From CAZSNT01 sp964607765 (lineage in GTDB: Bacteria > Verrucomicrobiota > Lentisphaeria > Oligosphaerales > JABHEG01), in contig CAZSNT010000043.1 in the NCBI GenBank assembly GCA_964607765.1, positions 1 to 60,778 of the forward strand: 60,778 bases of DNA. The letters run 5' to 3'. The notes under the pieces are model-generated. The model was not told the origin of the DNA. It did no database searches and worked only from the letters and a program-made list of their open reading frames with translations. A program made the translations under genes and the position numbers. Positions 27,245 through 36,206 of this stretch are shown here, in pieces (position 1 is the stretch's first letter; the number at the start of each line of letters is the position of its first letter).

Positions 27245-29326
27245 ATGAGTACGTTTGCGCCATTCGAACTGGCCCGGAAACGTCTGGAGGCCCAGTACCA
27301 GACCGCCACGTTCGATCCCTCCTCGGGACTCAGCAGAGAGGAGTTTGTTGCGGAGTTCGCGCAGCACCGTGCTGCGCACCTCGACGAACCGCGAATCCTG
27401 ACCAAAGCACGGCTGTTCGAGCTACTGTGCCGCAGGGCCCGGATCGCGCTTGAACCCGGCGATCCGTTCGTTGGCAAGCTGGAGCACCACGGCCTCCTGC
27501 ACGGATTGCGGCGTGAATGGTGGAACGAGGCGCGCCAGCGGGAGTTCGGCAACGACCCGGCGAGTGACCCCGGCTCCTGGCGCGCGCAGCTGGACTGTGC
27601 CAGCCATGTCTGCCCGGACTGGGACACGCTGATGACCCTGGGCGCGGTGGGGGTGCGCGATCGAGCGGCGAAGGGTGACAGCATCTTCCACCAGGCTGTT
27701 GCCATGGTGTTCGGCGGAATCGTGGCGTTGATCCGACGCTTCAACGCGCTTCAGCCACACCACACATTGGCCAGACTGGCTGAGGGTGCACCACAGACAC
27801 TGCGCGGCGCGCTGCAGTTGGCCTATCTGTACCACGAGTTGCTCGAACTGGACGGTGTGGAAGTGCGGTCCATGGGCCGGTTTGATCTGGTCTACGACAG
27901 GTTCTATCGCAACGACCTGGACGCCGGGCGCCTGACCCGGGACCAGGGCAAGGAGCTGCTCAAGTATTTCTGGATCAAGTTCTTCGCCAAGACCCAAGGC
28001 AAGCGTTTCGGCAAGCCCTTCCTTTACGGCCCCGATCCCAACGTGTTCTCAGAGCTCTGCTTCGAGGCGTACCGGGAGATGCGGATCGAGGACCCCAAGT
28101 TCCATGTCCGGCTGGCGACACGCACGCCGCGCGCCTTCCTCGAACAGGTGGCAAGCTGCATTCTGGACGGCTGCACGAGCATGGTCATTGTCAACGACGA
28201 CAACCAGGTCAACATGCTCCGCCGCAACGGCAAGAGTCCGGAAGACGCCGCCGACTACATCCTGATCGGGTGTTACGAGCCAGCCGTGCAAGGCAGGGAA
28301 CTGAACTGCTCCGGGGCGTCCACACTGAACCTGGCCAAGGCCGTTGAGCAGATCCTGGCAGGCGGCGACTACCCGTCCTTCAGCGCCCTCGAGGATGCCT
28401 ATCTGAACGCACTGGACATCAACTTCACCGCCATCGCCGATCATGTCCGGCGCTGGGAACGGCTCTGGCCCGCGATCAGCCCCACGCCACTGCTCTCCGG
28501 CGTCACCCGGTCCTGCCTCGAGCGTGGGTTGGATGTCTCCGAGTCCGGCGCCGACTACAACACGAGCGGCTGCTGCTGCATCGGGTTGGCGGACGCGGTG
28601 GATTCGCTCGCGGTCATCGACCAGCTCGTGTACCGAGACAGGCACTGTTCTCTGGCCGAACTGAAGGCGGCGTTGGCCGCGGACTGGGGAGGATTCGAGG
28701 ATCTGCGCCTGATCGCGCAGCAACGCGTGCCCAAGTGGGGCAACGACGAGGACCGCGTCGATCGCCTCGCCGTTGAGATCACCGAGTTCCTCGGCAGCCG
28801 CATCAATCACGAGCCGAACGCCCGCGGCGGCGTGTTCCAGGCCGCGTTGTACGGAATCCTGCCCACCGTGCAGTCGTTCGGCAAGAACACGGGCGCGCTG
28901 CCGAACGGACGGCGCGCGGGTGAGCCGCTGACCATCAACACCGGGGCGAGCGTGGGCATGGAAAGGCAGGGGGTCACCAGCCTGATCAACTCCGTCACCA
29001 AAATCGACCTGGCCCTGTTCCCCAACGGTACGGTGCTCGACGTCATGCTGCACCCGAGCGCGGTTGCCGGACCGGAAGGTGTGGAGGTGGTCAGCGCCCT
29101 CGTCCGCGGCCACTTCGCACAAGGCGGTATCGGCATCCAGTTCAATGTCTTTGATGCCGACGTGCTGCGCGAGGCGCAACGGCAGCCCGAGAAATACCGG
29201 AACCTGCAGGTCCGCGTCTGCGGCTGGAGCGTGCGCTTCAGCAACCTGAGCCGCGAGGAACAGGACATGTTCATCGCCAAGGCGGAGGCCATCCGCTCAG
29301 GGGGCATGGCCCAGCCTGAACGGTAA
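27245..29326 (+). CDS. Glycyl radical enzyme of unknown substrate (PFL/GRE superfamily)
   Basis: A 693-residue glycyl radical enzyme, shorter than the usual 760-850. The thiyl-radical cysteine is C343 in ILIGCYEPAVQG, with E345 two residues on: the G-C-x-E-P form is that of eliminating GREs (choline lyase, diol dehydratases) rather than pyruvate formate-lyase. The radical-bearing glycine is G660 in VRVCGWSVRF, 33 residues before the C-terminus, with W where most members have Y. GREs abstract hydrogen from a bound alcohol under anoxic conditions. The activating radical-SAM enzyme they need is not next to it or elsewhere in the window. An AAGGTG site precedes the ATG. Linked dehydrogenase and epimerase genes suggest a sugar-derived substrate. 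Confidence 0.9.
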   Translation: MSTFAPFELARKRLEAQYQTATFDPSSGLSREEFVAEFAQHRAAHLDEPRILTKARLFELLCRRARIALEPGDPFVGKLEHHGLLHGLRREWWNEARQREFGNDPASDPGSWRAQLDCASHVCPDWDTLMTLGAVGVRDRAAKGDSIFHQAVAMVFGGIVALIRRFNALQPHHTLARLAEGAPQTLRGALQLAYLYHELLELDGVEVRSMGRFDLVYDRFYRNDLDAGRLTRDQGKELLKYFWIKFFAKTQGKRFGKPFLYGPDPNVFSELCFEAYREMRIEDPKFHVRLATRTPRAFLEQVASCILDGCTSMVIVNDDNQVNMLRRNGKSPEDAADYILIGCYEPAVQGRELNCSGASTLNLAKAVEQILAGGDYPSFSALEDAYLNALDINFTAIADHVRRWERLWPAISPTPLLSGVTRSCLERGLDVSESGADYNTSGCCCIGLADAVDSLAVIDQLVYRDRHCSLAELKAALAADWGGFEDLRLIAQQRVPKWGNDEDRVDRLAVEITEFLGSRINHEPNARGGVFQAALYGILPTVQSFGKNTGALPNGRRAGEPLTINTGASVGMERQGVTSLINSVTKIDLALFPNGTVLDVMLHPSAVAGPEGVEVVSALVRGHFAQGGIGIQFNVFDADVLREAQRQPEKYRNLQVRVCGWSVRFSNLSREEQDMFIAKAEAIRSGGMAQPER

Positions 29327-29720
29327 CCTGCCCGAAACCACCGTTTGGAGTGCGGTGGCAGAGCGGAGCCCATGGAGTGGGAGACGCGGCGACACCGCTT
29401 TGCGCATAGCCGTGGCCGCGGGCGCATGCCCCACCTGACAATGTCCAGCAAAGGGGACTCGGATACGTAATGCCTCAGCCTCGTGCGGCAGCCCCCGTAG
29501 CCCGGCTCTCCTGAGCCGGGTGTCCTTGTCGTTCCGCTCTATCCGGAGGCACGGCAGCACACCCGGCTCAAGAGAGCCGGGCTACGGGGGACGCGCGGAT
29601 GCCTCACGTAACTGGCCGGTTACCTCAGACACCCAGCGCGCCCTGTCAATTCCAGTTGTCCGGCCGTATTTTGCTGCACCAACCGGTGTGCCTGTGGGAT
29701 GAGTAACGAGGAGAGAAGTC
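29327..29720. other. Intergenic region with double-hairpin element
   Basis: 394 bp with no gene. Its centre is the inverted repeat at 29492-29590. A TATTTT at 29667-29672 may be a -10 for the next gene, but no good -35 accompanies it. Confidence 0.6.
29492..29590. repeat. Large double-hairpin inverted repeat
   Basis: Arms 29492-29523 and 29559-29590 are inverted copies matching at 31 of 32 positions, with a 35-bp middle. Each arm also contains its own hairpin (CCCGGCTC, 4-nt loop, GAGCCGGG). It lies after the glycyl radical enzyme gene and could end its transcript. Confidence 0.85.
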
Positions 29721-32700
29721 ATGCGTATGATCCGCTGCGACCTGATGCTTCCAGTTGTGGCACTTGCACACCTGGCATTTGCAGCAACGCCCACGGAGCC
29801 GCCGCTGCCGGAGGGCGCGTATCCGGAGTGGTCTGCCGCGAAGGCTTGGCAACGGGCGTCGTCACACCGCGACGAGATCTGCGTGAACGGCCTTTGGCGG
29901 TTCCGTTCCGAGCCGCGGCTCAAAGCGGTCGAGGTCACGGAGACGTTCTACACCGAAGAGATGGGTGCCGAGACGCTCGGGGAGTGGGAAGTGACCGATC
30001 CGCCGGGCAGCACGGTACGCGCCACGGCCGACCCCGTCCGAAAGGTGACGGGCGAGTCGAGCATGAAGGTGGATATGGACATCCCGGAGTCCACCAATTT
30101 CTACCACGTGATTCGCTACATTGAGGGAGTGCCGCACGGCATCAAGCTCGTCCTGCGCGCGGACATGTGGGTGGAGATGGAGCGCGGGAAGTTGCATGTC
30201 GAGGTCCAGGACGCCCGCGACTACAAGTTCTACACGGCGCGGTGCGGTTCCTTCGGCAACACGGACGGCTGGAAGACGGTCGAGTGCGAGTTCATCGTGC
30301 CGGAGGGTACTGACAGGCTCAAGATACTGATCCTGCGCAACCACGGTTCCTCCAGCGGCTGCAAAGGCACGGTCTGGCTCGACAACCTGCGGATCGTGAA
30401 GGTGGAGCGGCCGGCCGCACCCGGCATCGCGCCGCCTGCGGACGAGAATTGGGGGTTCGCCAAGGTCCCGGGCTCGTGGAAAGAACGCGTGTATTGGCAC
30501 ACGGCCGACCCGGCACGGGGGAACGGCAGAGACCTCCGGTTCGGCTGGTACGAGCGGACGGTTGATATCCCGGCGGCCTGGCAGGGACGTCGCATCCTGA
30601 CACGCTTTGACCGCGTGGCCACCGACGCACGCGTCTACTGCAACGGCGTGGAGGCGGGCGCATGCGGGTACATGGGGGGCACGGTGGACATCACCTCGCA
30701 CGCGCGGCCCGGGCAGAAGCTGCGTCTCGCCGTGCTGGTGGAAGGTCGGGACTTCTGGATCGTGCTGCCGAACCTGCTCACGCGCCCGAGCAAATCCTGG
30801 AAAGCACAGCTGTCGCACGTCGGCATTGTTGGGGACGTGTTCCTGACGTCGGAGCCGCTGAACTCAAATCCGCGCCTCGGCCGGAGCCGAATCCGGACGT
30901 CCGTGCGCAAACACCAGCTGCAGGTCACGACTGAACTGCAGCCGGCGGACGACGGACGCGTGCCCGAGGGGCTGACGCTGCGCTGCGAAGTCCGCGATGG
31001 GGAGCGGGTCGTCAAGACGCTCGAAACCCAAGTCCGCCGCGACGCGGAGACCGCCACCTGTTCGGGCGCGTGGCCGAACGCCGAGCATTGGGATGTGGGC
31101 AAACCCAAGCTCTACACCATGGTTGTCTCGCTCCTTCGGGACGGCCGCGTAATCGAGCAGGCACTGCCCGAGCGGTTCGGCTTCCGTGAGTTTGAGGTCC
31201 GTGGCAGGTTCTTGTACCTCAACGGCGTCAAACTGAATATGGTGCCCTGCTCGTACTGGGGCTTCAAAGGGAACTGGGGCTCGATGGAGGCCATGCGGCA
31301 CTGGATCAAAGGCGCCCGGGCCGCGGGCTACAACTTCGTCTACCTCGGAGAGACAGACCGGCCCGGTAAACCCGAGATCGCCAGCCACCTGCTCGAGGTA
31401 TGCGACGAACTTGGCATGCTGGCAGCGGTCAGCCCTCTGCATCTCGGCCGTCCCTCCTACCTGCGCCTCGACAATCCCCAGGTCTGGAGCCAGTGGACAG
31501 AGGTCGTGCGGCAACGTGTCCGCAAGGACTGGAACCACCCAGCCCTGGTCCTCTGGCGCATGAACATGAACATGAACTGCTACGCACAGGACCAGAACCC
31601 GCTCGTCCTTGACGGGAAGATGGACTTCAAGCCCGATTCGTCATCGGCCGTCAAGGAAGCGGCCATGCTCAAATCGAACCGGTTCGTCTATTCGCTCGAC
31701 CCGACGCGCCCCACCTACAACCATGCCTGCGGCAAGACCGGCGCCATCTACAACCTGAACAACTACCTCGGCTGGCCCGAGCTTCAGGACCAGCGTGAGT
31801 GGCTGCGCGGTTGGGCAGAACGGGGCAGAAAACCCCTCTACATGGCCGAACAGGCTACGCCTTACCCCGGCGATTTCCAGATGCGCGATCCACGGAACTG
31901 GTGGACCAACGAACCGGTGATGACCGAGTACGGCGCCATCCTGCTCGGCGAACGCAGCTACCAGCTCGAGGAACACGACTATGTCGACTACATCGACTCG
32001 TGCTGGGACGACAAGGCCCATGCCTGGCGCTCATCGTACGGCTACTTCTGCTTCAACTACCCGCCGATCCTGGACGAGTGCGCCTCCGATACCTACGAGG
32101 CGATGTTCCCGGCCTGGCGCACCTGGGGCATCTCGGGCGGCGTGAACCTGTGGGAGAACACGTGGCGGCGCCTGATCAAACGCCGGCCCGGGAGCTCCTA
32201 CCGCGAAGTGCCGCCCAGCCTCCCGCTTGCCACGGATTGGGCCAACCTGCAGCGGCCCGGTTTCTCTGCCGACGAATGGCAGTACGCAAACGGCGGCGGC
32301 GGCGAGATCCGGTGTCTGTTCGATCTGGGGCGGCCCGAGGAGAAGGAATACCTCGAGCCCACCCGCCGCGGCACGGTAATACCCGAGCTCATCGCGCCTC
32401 TCTACGCCTACATCGGCGGCCCCAAGCAGGAATGGTATGCGCAGGACCACGCGTTCCGGACCGGCGAGCGCGTGCGCAAGAGCGTGGTACTGCTCAATGA
32501 CCGGCGGGAAACCACCACGTTCAACGTCGCCTGGCGCGTCGAGGTGGATGGACAGACAGTGGACAGCGGTGCGGACCCCGCAACCGTCGCGCCTGCGGAG
32601 TCCGCAATCCTGCCATTCACGTTCCGTGTCCCCACCGCAGATGAACGCACCAGCGCCGAAATCAGGGCACGCGTCACGGTGGACGGCGAGGAACTGTCGG

Positions 32701-34094
32701 TGAAGCCTTTTGCGGTCCAGTTCTATCCGGAGCGCTCCGTGGATAAGTTGACCCCGGACGGCTGGGCCTTGTTCGATCCCGTGGGCAAGACACGGAAAGC
32801 CCTCAGGGACGCCGGCCTCAAGCTGCGAAAGCTCACGGCCCGCGATGCATTGCCCGACGACGTCCGCGTCCTCGTCATCGGCTGCAACGCACTGGACAAC
32901 GCGACGGGCGCCGAGCTCCTCACCGGGTTGGAGAGCCGGGTCGCAGCCGGGCTGCAGGTCGTGGTTTTCGAGCAGACTGGCGAATCGCTGACCAGCACGT
33001 TCGGACTGCGCTGCTTCACGCCGGGCGTGCGCAGGGCCTGGCTCCGCGACACAGCCCACCCCGTCCTGGCCGGCCTCGTCAACGAGGACCTTGCCGACTG
33101 GCGCGGGCAGACCACGCTCGGCCCCCTCGACGGGCCGCCGGAGAGCCTCGACACATCGCAGCGTTGGAACCGCGTCTGGCGCTGTTCGCAGCTCGGCGTG
33201 GTGGCGTCCACGGTCGTGGAGAAGCCGCACACCCGTTCGTTCCGGCCGCTGCTCGACACGGGATTCGACCTGCGTTACACGCCACTGTGGGAGACCGTGG
33301 CCGGGACGGGGCGCATGCTGTTCTGTCAGCTCGACGTGACGGACCGCATCGGCCGTGACCCCGTGGCCGACAAGATCCTGCAGAACCTGACAAGCGCGCT
33401 CCGGAACTGGCCGACCCCCGCGCAGCGCACTGCCTCCCGGACTGCACCCGCCACAGACGCGCCGCTCAACGACCTGCCGTTGCACGAGGGCGCCTGCCCT
33501 GTGGACGGTGCCGAGAAGGTACTCGTGCTGACGCGCGGGAGCGGGTCCTGGCTGACCCGGAACGCGGCGACGGTTCACCCCTTCCTCGCGAGTGGTGGAC
33601 GACTCGTGGCCGCGGGCCTCTCCGCAGCGGACGGCCAGGCCCTTGCCCAGGCGTCCGGTGCGGAGTTCGCAATCGCCTCGCAGACGCGGTGGCTCAACCC
33701 GCTTGCTGGCCCGCTGCCGTCTGCGTTCCGCGGTGTGTCACCAGCTGCCGTTCGGTGGCGCCGGAAGCTCGACATCGCCACGGTCGATGCACTCCCGAGC
33801 GGGGGATGGCGTTCGGAGACGGGCGTGCTGGCAACCGTGCCGGTCGGCAAGGGTGAAATCGTGTGGATTTCGGCAGTACCGGGGGACTTCGACCCCGAGC
33901 AACGCCCGGATCTCGTGTTCAGCCGCGTCAATACGGAGCGTCTCTACACGATCGTGCTCGGCAACCTGGGCGTCCGTACCGGGACGTGCTGGACCTCGCG
34001 GCTGGGAGCTCAGGCTGCGGAAGGGGCGGAGGCAGCGCTCTACACCGACACGCGAATCCCGCGCGACGACCCGTATGCCGACATGCGTTGGTAG
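29721..34094 (+). CDS. Very large exported GH2-like protein lacking the usual acid/base
   Basis: A 1457-residue exported protein. Residues 1-22 are a signal peptide. VNGLWRFRSEP begins a GH2-type sugar-binding fold, into which a CBM4/9-like module (~70-235) is inserted; GWYERTVDIPAAWQGRR and RVYCNGVEAG continue it. An immunoglobulin-like domain (~400-490) and a barrel (~495-800) follow, then about 600 residues of beta-rich C-terminal domains. In GH2 enzymes NHPS-x-x-x-W-x-x-x-NE carries the acid/base; here the matching segment is NHPALVLWRMNMNMNCY (L611-C620), with no glutamate. KPLYMAEQATPYPG may hold the nucleophile. It is therefore a divergent GH2-like enzyme or a binding protein. GAGGAGAG precedes the ATG. 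Confidence 0.8.
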   Translation: MRMIRCDLMLPVVALAHLAFAATPTEPPLPEGAYPEWSAAKAWQRASSHRDEICVNGLWRFRSEPRLKAVEVTETFYTEEMGAETLGEWEVTDPPGSTVRATADPVRKVTGESSMKVDMDIPESTNFYHVIRYIEGVPHGIKLVLRADMWVEMERGKLHVEVQDARDYKFYTARCGSFGNTDGWKTVECEFIVPEGTDRLKILILRNHGSSSGCKGTVWLDNLRIVKVERPAAPGIAPPADENWGFAKVPGSWKERVYWHTADPARGNGRDLRFGWYERTVDIPAAWQGRRILTRFDRVATDARVYCNGVEAGACGYMGGTVDITSHARPGQKLRLAVLVEGRDFWIVLPNLLTRPSKSWKAQLSHVGIVGDVFLTSEPLNSNPRLGRSRIRTSVRKHQLQVTTELQPADDGRVPEGLTLRCEVRDGERVVKTLETQVRRDAETATCSGAWPNAEHWDVGKPKLYTMVVSLLRDGRVIEQALPERFGFREFEVRGRFLYLNGVKLNMVPCSYWGFKGNWGSMEAMRHWIKGARAAGYNFVYLGETDRPGKPEIASHLLEVCDELGMLAAVSPLHLGRPSYLRLDNPQVWSQWTEVVRQRVRKDWNHPALVLWRMNMNMNCYAQDQNPLVLDGKMDFKPDSSSAVKEAAMLKSNRFVYSLDPTRPTYNHACGKTGAIYNLNNYLGWPELQDQREWLRGWAERGRKPLYMAEQATPYPGDFQMRDPRNWWTNEPVMTEYGAILLGERSYQLEEHDYVDYIDSCWDDKAHAWRSSYGYFCFNYPPILDECASDTYEAMFPAWRTWGISGGVNLWENTWRRLIKRRPGSSYREVPPSLPLATDWANLQRPGFSADEWQYANGGGGEIRCLFDLGRPEEKEYLEPTRRGTVIPELIAPLYAYIGGPKQEWYAQDHAFRTGERVRKSVVLLNDRRETTTFNVAWRVEVDGQTVDSGADPATVAPAESAILPFTFRVPTADERTSAEIRARVTVDGEELSVKPFAVQFYPERSVDKLTPDGWALFDPVGKTRKALRDAGLKLRKLTARDALPDDVRVLVIGCNALDNATGAELLTGLESRVAAGLQVVVFEQTGESLTSTFGLRCFTPGVRRAWLRDTAHPVLAGLVNEDLADWRGQTTLGPLDGPPESLDTSQRWNRVWRCSQLGVVASTVVEKPHTRSFRPLLDTGFDLRYTPLWETVAGTGRMLFCQLDVTDRIGRDPVADKILQNLTSALRNWPTPAQRTASRTAPATDAPLNDLPLHEGACPVDGAEKVLVLTRGSGSWLTRNAATVHPFLASGGRLVAAGLSAADGQALAQASGAEFAIASQTRWLNPLAGPLPSAFRGVSPAAVRWRRKLDIATVDALPSGGWRSETGVLATVPVGKGEIVWISAVPGDFDPEQRPDLVFSRVNTERLYTIVLGNLGVRTGTCWTSRLGAQAAEGAEAALYTDTRIPRDDPYADMRW

Positions 34095-34173
34095 CCTGGT
34101 CATATGGGAGCAGGCCCGCAGGCAACCGCTGCACCCCCCGAAGGGTGTTCTGCTTCCACCACGAAGGCGACCA

Positions 34174-34202
34174 TTGACAGCAGGCATGCGGGGCGATACC
34201 TT
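34174..34202 (+). promoter_or_regulatory. Sigma70-like promoter for the first VapBC pair
   Basis: TTGACA (34174-34179), 17-bp spacer, TACCTT (34197-34202). A ~25-nt leader with AAGGAG follows before the ATG. Confidence 0.6.
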
Positions 34203-34233
34203 ACCATAGAACAGAACAGTAAGGAGACGTGGC

Positions 34234-34503
34234 ATGCCCACCAAGACGATCACGCTCACAGCCAAGCGGCAGGCAACGTTTCCTGCTGAGCTCTGCCGGG
34301 AGCTCGGACTCCATCCCGGAGATAAGCTGGCGCTCGAGCGGCGCGAGGTCGATGGGGCGACCGCCTGGATCATGCGGCCGGCATCGAAACACAAACCATC
34401 GCCCTGGTTCGGCGCCCTTCGATCATACGCTTCCGGCAAGTCGCATACCATGGGGGACATCCGCCGGTCCATCGGCAGGAAGACAGGGAAGGCAAAGTCA
34501 TGA
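34234..34503 (+). CDS. vapB: AbrB/MazE-fold antitoxin (VapB type)
   Basis: An 89-residue protein with an N-terminal SpoVT/AbrB DNA-binding domain: ITLTAKRQATFPAELCRELG then PGDKLALERREV. The C-terminal half (~50-89) is the disordered toxin-binding tail. Its stop overlaps the start of the PIN gene (ATGA at 34500). AAGGAG lies at 34221-34226, eight bases before the ATG. It would neutralise the adjacent PIN toxin and repress the shared promoter at 34174. Confidence 0.85.
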   Translation: MPTKTITLTAKRQATFPAELCRELGLHPGDKLALERREVDGATAWIMRPASKHKPSPWFGALRSYASGKSHTMGDIRRSIGRKTGKAKS

Positions 34504-34895
34504 AGGCGGTCGGCATCGACACGTGTGTCGTTCTGAGACTGCTCGTAGGCGAGCCCGAGGGCCAGGCCGCGCGAGCCAGAGCGTTCGTTGATGAGTGTTA
34601 CTACGCCGGAACCGAGGTCTGTGTCAGCGACATGGTGGTGGCCGAGTCGTACCACGCTTTGACCTATCACTACGGCGTGCCCAAGCGCAGATCTGTGGAG
34701 GCATTGCGTGATTTTCTGGGCTCTCCTATGATTACGACGACCGGACACGCAATGTCCGTTGTCATGAGTTATACGGGCACCGGAGCCGGGCTGGTTGATC
34801 GACTGATTCGATCCGAGATGCTGGACCACACCTATGAGGTCAGGACCTTCGACCGCGACTTCGCCAAACTGGAGAATGTGGAATTGATCGACTGA
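34500..34895 (+). CDS. vapC: PIN-domain ribonuclease toxin (VapC type)
   Basis: A 131-residue PIN domain. The acidic residues expected at the active site are visible: VGIDTCVVLRLL (D), VVAESYHAL (E), GAGLVDRLIRSE (D) and TFDRDFAKL (D). Such proteins cleave specific tRNAs or rRNA with Mg2+ when released from the antitoxin. Translation is coupled to the antitoxin through the ATGA overlap. Confidence 0.88.
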   Translation: MKAVGIDTCVVLRLLVGEPEGQAARARAFVDECYYAGTEVCVSDMVVAESYHALTYHYGVPKRRSVEALRDFLGSPMITTTGHAMSVVMSYTGTGAGLVDRLIRSEMLDHTYEVRTFDRDFAKLENVELID

Positions 34896-34960
34896 GCGTC
34901 CGGCAGTGATGCACTCTTGCCCCAAAGAGTGAAGTCCCCGAGATCACGCTCCGCCGCAAC

Positions 34961-35332
34961 GTGGCCAAACACAATACGCCGCTCGACGTCCGGGACTACA
35001 CGCGCAAGAAGAACGCCTTCATTCGCCATCAGAACCGACACGGTTCCTTTGAATACTCACCTGGTACGGACAAGGTCCGCATCGCGGAGATTCAGGCTGA
35101 CTACCGGGATGCCGTGGCCGCTCGTTACCAGAGGAGATTCGGGACGGAGTTGGACATGTCTCGACTCCACGCGGATCATCCAATCGACATGATTGCTGGC
35201 GGTAGTCCTGCCCAGCAGCTGAAGATGCGTTCCTCCGGGATCAACCAGAGCTTTGGCAGTCAGATCATGTTGAGGGGGAAGAAAGCTGGCCTGAAGGCCG
35301 GCGACCGCTTCAGAATCCGATTCGATAACTGA
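34961..35332 (+). CDS. Orphan polymorphic-toxin C-terminal domain (Ntox15-like), 5' end missing
   Basis: A 123-codon frame from a GTG. The core LHADHPIDMIAGG, followed by SSGINQSFGSQI, resembles polymorphic toxin domain 15, a DNase-type module with an H-x-x-D active motif (here H-P-I-D) seen on secreted effectors. The frame is open upstream to about 34910 and reads plausibly (KSEVPEITLRRNVAKHN), but has no ATG, signal or ribosome site, so this looks like the toxic tip of a longer protein whose N-terminal delivery part has been lost. A gene with a good ribosome site follows 17 bp later and could be its immunity gene. Family assignment is from memory of the motif. Confidence 0.55.
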   Translation: MAKHNTPLDVRDYTRKKNAFIRHQNRHGSFEYSPGTDKVRIAEIQADYRDAVAARYQRRFGTELDMSRLHADHPIDMIAGGSPAQQLKMRSSGINQSFGSQIMLRGKKAGLKAGDRFRIRFDN

Positions 35333-35349
35333 CTGACGAGGAGGCCAAG

Positions 35350-35778
35350 ATGGACACGTCACAGCAGCAGTCCTTTGCCACAGACACGGCCACTCTCGTC
35401 CTCTACGACGAGGAATCACTCCGCCTTCACTTCGAGGATGAGTGCGACTGGTGGACGGGCGATGGAGACTTGGACCGAGAGGAGCAGGCCGAACGGCTTG
35501 CATACATCAATACAGCCGTCGATGGCCTGTTCAGCCTGACCGTCAGCCCAGCGGCAAACATGGCGCAGGACGGCACACTTCTGAAGGAGTCCGTGCTGGC
35601 CGCTCCCACGGGCCGTGTCTACTACGGTCCCGGGGAGTGCCTGCCTGGGGAGGGAGTCACCTTCTTCGACGAGTTGCCGAAGGTCGAGCTTCGTCCAGGT
35701 AGATACCGCGTGCGGATATTCCCTGCTGAAGCGCCCGGAGTCCAACAAGCGTATCTGGTTGAGTTAAGCCCCCTGTAG
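35350..35778 (+). CDS. Putative immunity protein to the orphan toxin
   Basis: A 142-residue acidic cytoplasmic protein with a strong ribosome site (GAGGAGG) before the ATG. It starts FATDTATLVLYDEESLRLH, a beta-strand-rich opening, followed by DECDWWTGDGDLDREEQAER. No catalytic motif or membrane segment is seen. Acidic, single-domain proteins directly after a polymorphic toxin domain are usually its specific inhibitor, and that is the inference here; I do not recognise the family with confidence (it recalls DUF6386-type proteins). Confidence 0.6.
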   Translation: MDTSQQQSFATDTATLVLYDEESLRLHFEDECDWWTGDGDLDREEQAERLAYINTAVDGLFSLTVSPAANMAQDGTLLKESVLAAPTGRVYYGPGECLPGEGVTFFDELPKVELRPGRYRVRIFPAEAPGVQQAYLVELSPL

Positions 35779-35832
35779 CAACCGACGCCCTCCCGCTGGC
35801 GCAGTTGGCCTTCGTTCTGTACCGATTCGCGC

Positions 35833-35861
35833 TTGATGGCCGATATCAATCCTGGTATATT
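35833..35861 (+). promoter_or_regulatory. Sigma70-like promoter placed for a leaderless toxin mRNA
   Basis: TTGATG (35833-35838), 17-bp spacer, TATATT (35856-35861). The ATG at 35868 begins exactly seven bases after the last base of the -10, so the expected transcript would begin at the start codon. There is no ribosome site. Confidence 0.6.
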
Positions 35862-35867
35862 GGTAGC

Positions 35868-36206
35868 ATGGATGCATACGAAGTCAGGCTGCTTGAGTCT
35901 GCCCTGGAGTTCCTGCGAGGGTTGCCGCCCAAGCTCCGCATGAAGGCCTATCGAGGCATCGAGCTTCTTGAGGTGTTTGGCCCCGAACTCTCAATGCCGC
36001 ATGCAAAGGCGCTCAAAGGCACCGAGGGGCTGCGAGAACTGCGCGTCAAGCTCGCGTCAGACATCGTGCGGCTGTTCTACTTCCACCATGAAGGCAAGGT
36101 CTACATCGTTACGTCAGGCTTCGTGAAGAAAAGAGACAGGACTGATCCACGCGAACTGCAGAGGGCCATCCGCCTGATGCGTGTGTTCAAGGAGGATGCA
36201 CCATGA
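35868..36206 (+). CDS. higB: RelE/HigB-like mRNA interferase toxin (Gp49 type)
   Basis: A 112-residue RelE-fold protein: VRLLESALEFLRGLPPKLRMK at the start, LRELRVKLASDIVRLFYFHHEG and KVYIVTSGFVKKRDRTDPREL later, the usual strand-strand-helix order of phage-derived Gp49/HigB toxins, which cut mRNA on the ribosome. It precedes its antitoxin, as in higBA, with an ATGA overlap. The frame is open upstream to 35805, but that stretch contains the promoter, so the ATG at 35868 is preferred. Confidence 0.85.
   Translation: MDAYEVRLLESALEFLRGLPPKLRMKAYRGIELLEVFGPELSMPHAKALKGTEGLRELRVKLASDIVRLFYFHHEGKVYIVTSGFVKKRDRTDPRELQRAIRLMRVFKEDAP

Noticed and set aside
27245..29326. Pyruvate formate-lyase proper
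   Set aside because: The cysteine motif is G-C-x-E-P and not the adjacent Cys-Cys pair of PFL, and no formate transporter or PFL activase is nearby.
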